DNA of 8,582 nucleotides, taken from positions 1-8,582 of the forward strand of contig JAGGRV010000621.1 in NCBI GenBank assembly GCA_021159445.1. The letters are read 5' to 3'. The stretch is from Deltaproteobacteria bacterium. GTDB taxonomy: Bacteria; Desulfobacterota; Dissulfuribacteria; Dissulfuribacterales; UBA3076. Shown here piece after piece: positions 5,578 to 8,582 of the stretch. Each line of letters opens with the position of its first letter. Position 1 is the stretch's first letter. The notes under the pieces are model-generated. The model was not told the DNA's origin, did not search any database, and saw only the letters and a program-made list of their open reading frames with translations. The translations under genes were made by a program, and so were the position numbers.

Positions 5578-5689
5578 TGTAAGCGTTCACAGGGTGCTGC
5601 AGATGCGAGGCGTACGGGTACGCAGACGTACTTCCTGTACTTCAAGTGCCCGACAACAAAGCAGATGCGGTGCCCTGTGAACGCTTACA
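5578..5689. repeat. 112-base palindromic, internally repetitive element between uvrC and the PHP gene
   Basis: Perfect 17-base inverted arms (TGTAAGCGTTCACAGGG at 5578-5594; its complement at 5673-5689) enclose 78 bases. Pairing continues inward through wobble pairs for about seven more positions (5595-5601 with 5666-5672). Inside are GCAGATGCG twice (5599-5607, 5661-5669), a GCGTAC-GG-GTACGC hairpin (5610-5623) and GTACTTC twice (5628-5634, 5637-5643). There is no open frame or T-run. The design suits a dispersed, transposase-mobilised repeat or a structured RNA rather than a simple terminator. Its right arm supplies the TAA stop (5685-5687, minus strand) of the PHP gene. I recall similar GTAC-rich palindromes in deltaproteobacterial genomes, but cannot verify this here. 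Confidence 0.8.
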
Positions 5690-6335
5690 AGGAACGGACC
5701 CAGTTCCAAGCCACTTCATAGATTGACTCAACTTCCTCTGCGTTAAGCCCGGCGCCAAGACCTACTTTCCGTGCCCTTTCAGCGCTCATGAAGTCTTCCG
5801 GGGCGTGGGCATCCGAGTTGATTATAAGCTTTGCGCCATGAGCTTTGGCAAGCTTGGCTACGTGGCCATTTGTGAAACTGTGACCTTTCCGGCCGGAGAT
5901 TTCAAGAAAAGTGCCATTTTGGGTTGCCAGCTTCACGTCTTCTTCAGAGATCAGCCCCGGGTGAGCAAGTATATCAATGTCTGCCTCAATAGCGGCCCGA
6001 TTAGTCCCCGGGCAGACAGGCTCTACAATGCTTTCCCCGTGGCAAATTAGTATATCAGCTCCCAGATACCTGGATTCTTTTGCCAGGGGGGCAATTCGAT
6101 CAGGATGAACATGGGTAAGCTCCACACCAGGTATGAGTTTTGTGGAGCTGTAACGATTGATGTCTTTTGCCGCTTTGATCAATCTGGGAATTATGAAATC
6201 AAAGTTGGAAAAGTCGATATGATCAGTAATGGCTATGGCCTTATAATCCAGGATTTCCACACGTCTTACCAGCTCAGAGGGTATAAGCTCTCCATCACTA
6301 AAAATACTGTGGCAGTGAAGGTCAAACATCAACAT
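5685..6335 (-). CDS. PHP-domain phosphoesterase (histidinol-phosphatase-like)
   Basis: PHP proteins are metal-dependent phosphoesterases built on a TIM-like barrel with up to three metals. The metal ligands are visible: DLHCHS (H7, H9) with SDGE (D14), ITDH (H39), PGVELTHVHPDR (E72), H99 in ICHGES, LAHPG (H125) and NSDAHAPED (D175, H177). At 216 residues it is a stand-alone PHP domain, shorter than HisK-type histidinol phosphatase. No his gene is nearby, so the substrate is not assigned; nucleotide or other phosphoesters are equally possible. It is last in the minus-strand block, starting nine bases after the DUF151 stop. ATG 6335 and ATG 6329 are both possible starts and neither has a strong ribosome site. 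The final stop codon comes from the adjoining palindromic element, so the natural C-terminus may have been slightly altered. Confidence 0.9.
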   Translation of the reverse strand: MLMFDLHCHSIFSDGELIPSELVRRVEILDYKAIAITDHIDFSNFDFIIPRLIKAAKDINRYSSTKLIPGVELTHVHPDRIAPLAKESRYLGADILICHGESIVEPVCPGTNRAAIEADIDILAHPGLISEEDVKLATQNGTFLEISGRKGHSFTNGHVAKLAKAHGAKLIINSDAHAPEDFMSAERARKVGLGAGLNAEEVESIYEVAWNWVRSL

Positions 6336-6344
6336 TTTGGCAAC

Positions 6345-6848
6345 TCATATTTTATATTTAACTGTGGAGGGATCCATCTCTTCCAGGATTTTTGTCCACT
6401 TCTTTTCTTCCGAAGGAATTCTTTCCCCATTCTTTATTACTGTCTCTTTAGCGGGCTTAATCTTTTTGAGAATGGACTCGTTTACAAAGATTTGGGCCTC
6501 AGCTCTCAAGGCAATGGCTACCGCATCACTTGGCCTTGCGTCTACAGTTAGCTCGCGGTCCCCCTGCTTGAGAGTTATCAAAGCGTAATATGTGTTATCC
6601 TTGAGATCGGATATCTCGATCATCGGTATCTTTATTTCCATTTTTTTTAAAAGATTTACTAAAAGATCATGGGTCATTGGCCTTGTAAATTCGATTTTTT
6701 CCATCTCTGTGGCAATGGCGGTGGCTTCCAGCAGACCAATCCAGATTGGCAAAATCCTTTCCCCGTTTTCTTCTTTCAGAATAAGTATAGGAGAATTTGA
6801 ATCAGCGTCAAAGGTTATTGCGTGTACATGCATTGAAAGATTTGACAT
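6345..6848 (-). CDS. Bifunctional nuclease family protein (DUF151)
   Basis: This protein belongs to the DUF151/bifunctional nuclease domain family, whose plant members show RNase and DNase activity; the bacterial role is unclear. The single domain fills residues 1-130, with LPIWIG (33-38), E41, RPMTHDLL (56-63) and DARPSDAVAIALR (103-115). A charged C-terminal tail of about 35 residues (KKWTKILEEMDP) follows, and there is no UVR motif of the kind some members carry. Length 167 is normal. A GGAG ribosome site lies eight bases before ATG 6848, one of the clearer ones in the window. The gene is 42 bases downstream of miaB and nine bases upstream of the PHP gene, so one transcript is likely. Confidence 0.92.
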   Translation of the reverse strand: MSNLSMHVHAITFDADSNSPILILKEENGERILPIWIGLLEATAIATEMEKIEFTRPMTHDLLVNLLKKMEIKIPMIEISDLKDNTYYALITLKQGDRELTVDARPSDAVAIALRAEAQIFVNESILKKIKPAKETVIKNGERIPSEEKKWTKILEEMDPSTVKYKI

Positions 6849-6890
6849 AATTTCTCCGAAAAGTGCTAATAATATCCTGAACCTCTCCTT

Positions 6891-8264
6891 TCAAGGGATC
6901 AGAATTTTACCCCTTAAAGAATGATAACATGCCTTGATTATTTTCACAGTAACGAATTTTCCAATAAGTTCTTGAGGTCCAGGGAAGTTTACCACATGGT
7001 TGCCTCTAGTTCTACCTCTGAGCTCCTCCGGGTTTTTCTTGCTGACGTCTTCCACAAGGATTTTCTTTTCCCGGCCCTCCATAGATTTGTAGCGCATAAG
7101 CCCGATTTCTTTCTGAAGTTCAAGTACTGCTTCAAGGCGTTCTGCCTTGATTTCTTCAGGAATATGGTCATCAAACCGGGCTGCACGGGTAAGGGGTCTG
7201 GGGGAGTACTTAAAGGCAAAAATCTGATCGAATTCTACAGTTTTGAGCAGGGATATGGTGTCCTCAAAGTCTCTATCAGTCTCACCGGGAAAACCCACAA
7301 TCAGGTCGGTAGTGAGGGTTATATCCGGGCAGAAAGACTTGAGCTTATCCACTATTGCCAGATATTGATCCCTGGTGTAATGGCGGTTCATGCGTTTCAG
7401 AACAGTTGTGGAACCTGATTGCACCGGCAGGTGCAGGTGTTCGCACAGGGTATCAAGATCCCGGAAGCATTTCATTAAATCAAGAGAAATATCTTTCGGA
7501 TGACTCGTTGTAAATCTCAGACGTTCTAAACCCGAAGTTTCATCCACCATACGGAGAAGATCAGGAAAACTGTGGGTGGCACCTGCTTTTTTGCCATAGG
7601 AGTTTACATTTTGGCCCAGGAGCGTAACTTCTTTTACCCCTTCATCCAGTATTTGCTTTATTTCAGCCAGGATATCCTCAGATGGACGGCTGACTTCGCG
7701 TCCCCGCACATAGGGAACTACGCAAAAGGCGCAGAAGTTGTCACAACCTTGCATGATAGTCACAAATGCCCGGACAGGGTTGGGCTCAGGTAGAGGGGCA
7801 GTGACCATGGGTATCAAATAATCCTGTTTGAGTTCAGTATGCAAGACAGGTCCCATGCCGTTTTCTACGTCCTTTAGCATGTCGGGCAAACCGTAAATGC
7901 ACTGTGGTCCAAATACCAGGTCAATAAATGGCAGACGTTTTAAAAGATGATCACCTTCCTGCTGGGCAACACAACCTGCTATACCAATAATCAAACCAGG
8001 TTTTTGTTTCTTGAACTTTTTAAAGCGGCCGACAAGACTGTAGACCTTGTTTTCTGCCTTTTCTCTGATTGAGCAAGTATTTATAAGGATCAGGTCCGCA
8101 TTATCAGCCTCTGATGTCAGTGCGTATTTCTCGTGGAGGATCTGAGCTATCCTTTGGGAATCATACTCGTTCATTTGACAGCCAAAGGTGGCGAGGTAGA
8201 GCTTTTTGCACCCTCTATTCCGGGAACCAGTAGCACTCACATTATTAAAATTTAATAGTTTCAT
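6891..8264 (-). CDS. miaB: MiaB, tRNA-2-methylthio-N6-dimethylallyladenosine synthase
   Basis: MiaB is a radical-SAM methylthiotransferase that adds the 2-methylthio group to i6A37 of tRNAs reading UNN codons, using SAM and two 4Fe-4S clusters. The N-terminal UPF0004 domain has the auxiliary-cluster cysteines C29 (TFGCQMNEYDS), C64 (NTCSIREKAENK) and C98 (AGCVAQQEG). The radical-SAM motif is GCDNFCAFC (C174, C178, C181) followed by VVPYVRGREVSR. Further family blocks are LLGQNVNSYG, TTSHPKD, HLPVQSGS, DLIVGFPGET and FKYSPRPLTRAA. A TRAM RNA-binding domain occupies about 397-457. NTCSIRE with GQNVNSYG indicates MiaB rather than RimO or MtaB. Length 457 is typical. The ATG at 8264 follows the DUF4911 stop by four bases; the ribosome site is poor, suggesting translational coupling. 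Confidence 0.96.
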   Translation of the reverse strand: MKLLNFNNVSATGSRNRGCKKLYLATFGCQMNEYDSQRIAQILHEKYALTSEADNADLILINTCSIREKAENKVYSLVGRFKKFKKQKPGLIIGIAGCVAQQEGDHLLKRLPFIDLVFGPQCIYGLPDMLKDVENGMGPVLHTELKQDYLIPMVTAPLPEPNPVRAFVTIMQGCDNFCAFCVVPYVRGREVSRPSEDILAEIKQILDEGVKEVTLLGQNVNSYGKKAGATHSFPDLLRMVDETSGLERLRFTTSHPKDISLDLMKCFRDLDTLCEHLHLPVQSGSTTVLKRMNRHYTRDQYLAIVDKLKSFCPDITLTTDLIVGFPGETDRDFEDTISLLKTVEFDQIFAFKYSPRPLTRAARFDDHIPEEIKAERLEAVLELQKEIGLMRYKSMEGREKKILVEDVSKKNPEELRGRTRGNHVVNFPGPQELIGKFVTVKIIKACYHSLRGKILIP

Positions 8265-8268
8265 TTTT

Positions 8269-8517
8269 CTATAGTTGTTGCATTATCCAAGCATTACATC
8301 TTGAGTCCATACGATCAAGGCCTATGATGGATTTAAAAGATTTAAGGATAAGCAAAAGGTCTTTTACAGAGCTCTTTACTGCCCGCACCTCAACCAATCC
8401 TGCACGTGGGTCAACAGTGCTGAGCACGAACATGTTATCATATCCTTCAAGGATGAAACGAAAAAAATAGACCGATGAAGGGTCTATGCGTAAGGTAAAT
8501 TTCTCTAATTCAGCCAT
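8269..8517 (-). CDS. DUF4911 domain protein
   Basis: This is a small protein of about 82 residues with the DUF4911 pattern: an IDPSSVYFFRFILEGYDNM segment, STVDPRAGLVEVRA, then a helical stretch SVKDLLLILKSF. The family is of unknown function and, as I recall, common in Desulfobacterota beside RNA-modification or core genes. No signal peptide, membrane segment or catalytic motif is visible. ATG 8517 is chosen over the in-frame TTG 8523 because ATG is the commoner start; neither has an obvious Shine-Dalgarno sequence. It is first in the minus-strand block with miaB, four bases apart. The 59 bases from 8524 to the right edge hold no gene, and I see no convincing promoter there. Confidence 0.75.
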   Translation of the reverse strand: MAELEKFTLRIDPSSVYFFRFILEGYDNMFVLSTVDPRAGLVEVRAVKSSVKDLLLILKSFKSIIGLDRMDSRCNAWIMQQL

Positions 8518-8582
8518 ATTCAATATGCTTTAGGAACGTACAATAAATAACTTGAACAAATTAATGTCTTTTTTGCCGTCTT

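Noticed and set aside
5578..5689. CRISPR repeat pair or simple bidirectional terminator
   Set aside because: There are only inverted, not regularly spaced direct, copies of the arm and no cas genes; a 78-base loop with no T-run does not fit a terminator.
6105..6551. 148-codon plus-strand frame over the PHP/DUF151 junction
   Set aside because: It is antisense to two well-supported genes and shows no family motifs.
6921..7418. 165-codon plus-strand frame inside miaB
   Set aside because: It is antisense to conserved radical-SAM and TRAM coding sequence; a chance open frame.

Overview
The window looks like a bacterial chromosome segment with two housekeeping blocks and a run of decayed accessory DNA between the left edge and about 3.6 kb. 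Two things point to a Desulfobacterota (former Deltaproteobacteria) relative: the DUF4911 - miaB - bifunctional-nuclease - PHP gene order, and the character of the proteins. This assignment is inference from recollection of gene neighbourhoods, not a search result.

Layout. (1) 1-1349, plus strand: the 3' part of a group II intron. It holds a maturase/reverse transcriptase whose N-terminal frame is broken by a frameshift near position 80. Folded domains V and VI follow, and the intron ends at about 1349. (2) 1231-2199, minus strand: an inositol-monophosphatase/CysQ-type phosphatase. The intron sits antisense across its 3' end, so the last 39 codons are intron sequence. (3) About 2330-3490: gene remains, mostly minus strand. 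In minus-strand order these are a 29-codon start of a P-loop ATPase gene with a strong ribosome binding site and an operator-like palindrome, a hicA toxin gene with a frameshift, an intact hicB antitoxin gene, and the C-terminal end of an AlbA/HATPase-type ATP-binding regulator. A possible plus-strand transposase start (MPRQA) overlaps the end of that fragment. (4) 3272-3657: no complete gene. It holds the ATPase remnant, its control region, a pair of GTCCACTATA repeats resembling an insertion-sequence end, and the uvrC leader. (5) 3658-5478, plus strand: complete uvrC. (6) 5479-5690: a palindromic, internally repetitive element with 17-nt perfect outer arms and an extra half-copy of the arm upstream. 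Its right arm supplies the stop codon of the next gene. (7) 5685-8523, minus strand: a compact four-gene block in transcription order DUF4911, miaB, bifunctional nuclease (DUF151), PHP phosphoesterase, with gaps of 4, 42 and 9 bases.

Function. uvrC is the dual-incision nuclease subunit of nucleotide excision repair. miaB makes the ms2i6A tRNA modification. The PHP, DUF151 and DUF4911 proteins probably share a transcript with miaB but have no demonstrated link to it. The hicAB remnant would leave an antitoxin without a working toxin. uvrC and the miaB block converge on the palindromic element, which is the least explained and most interesting structure here.
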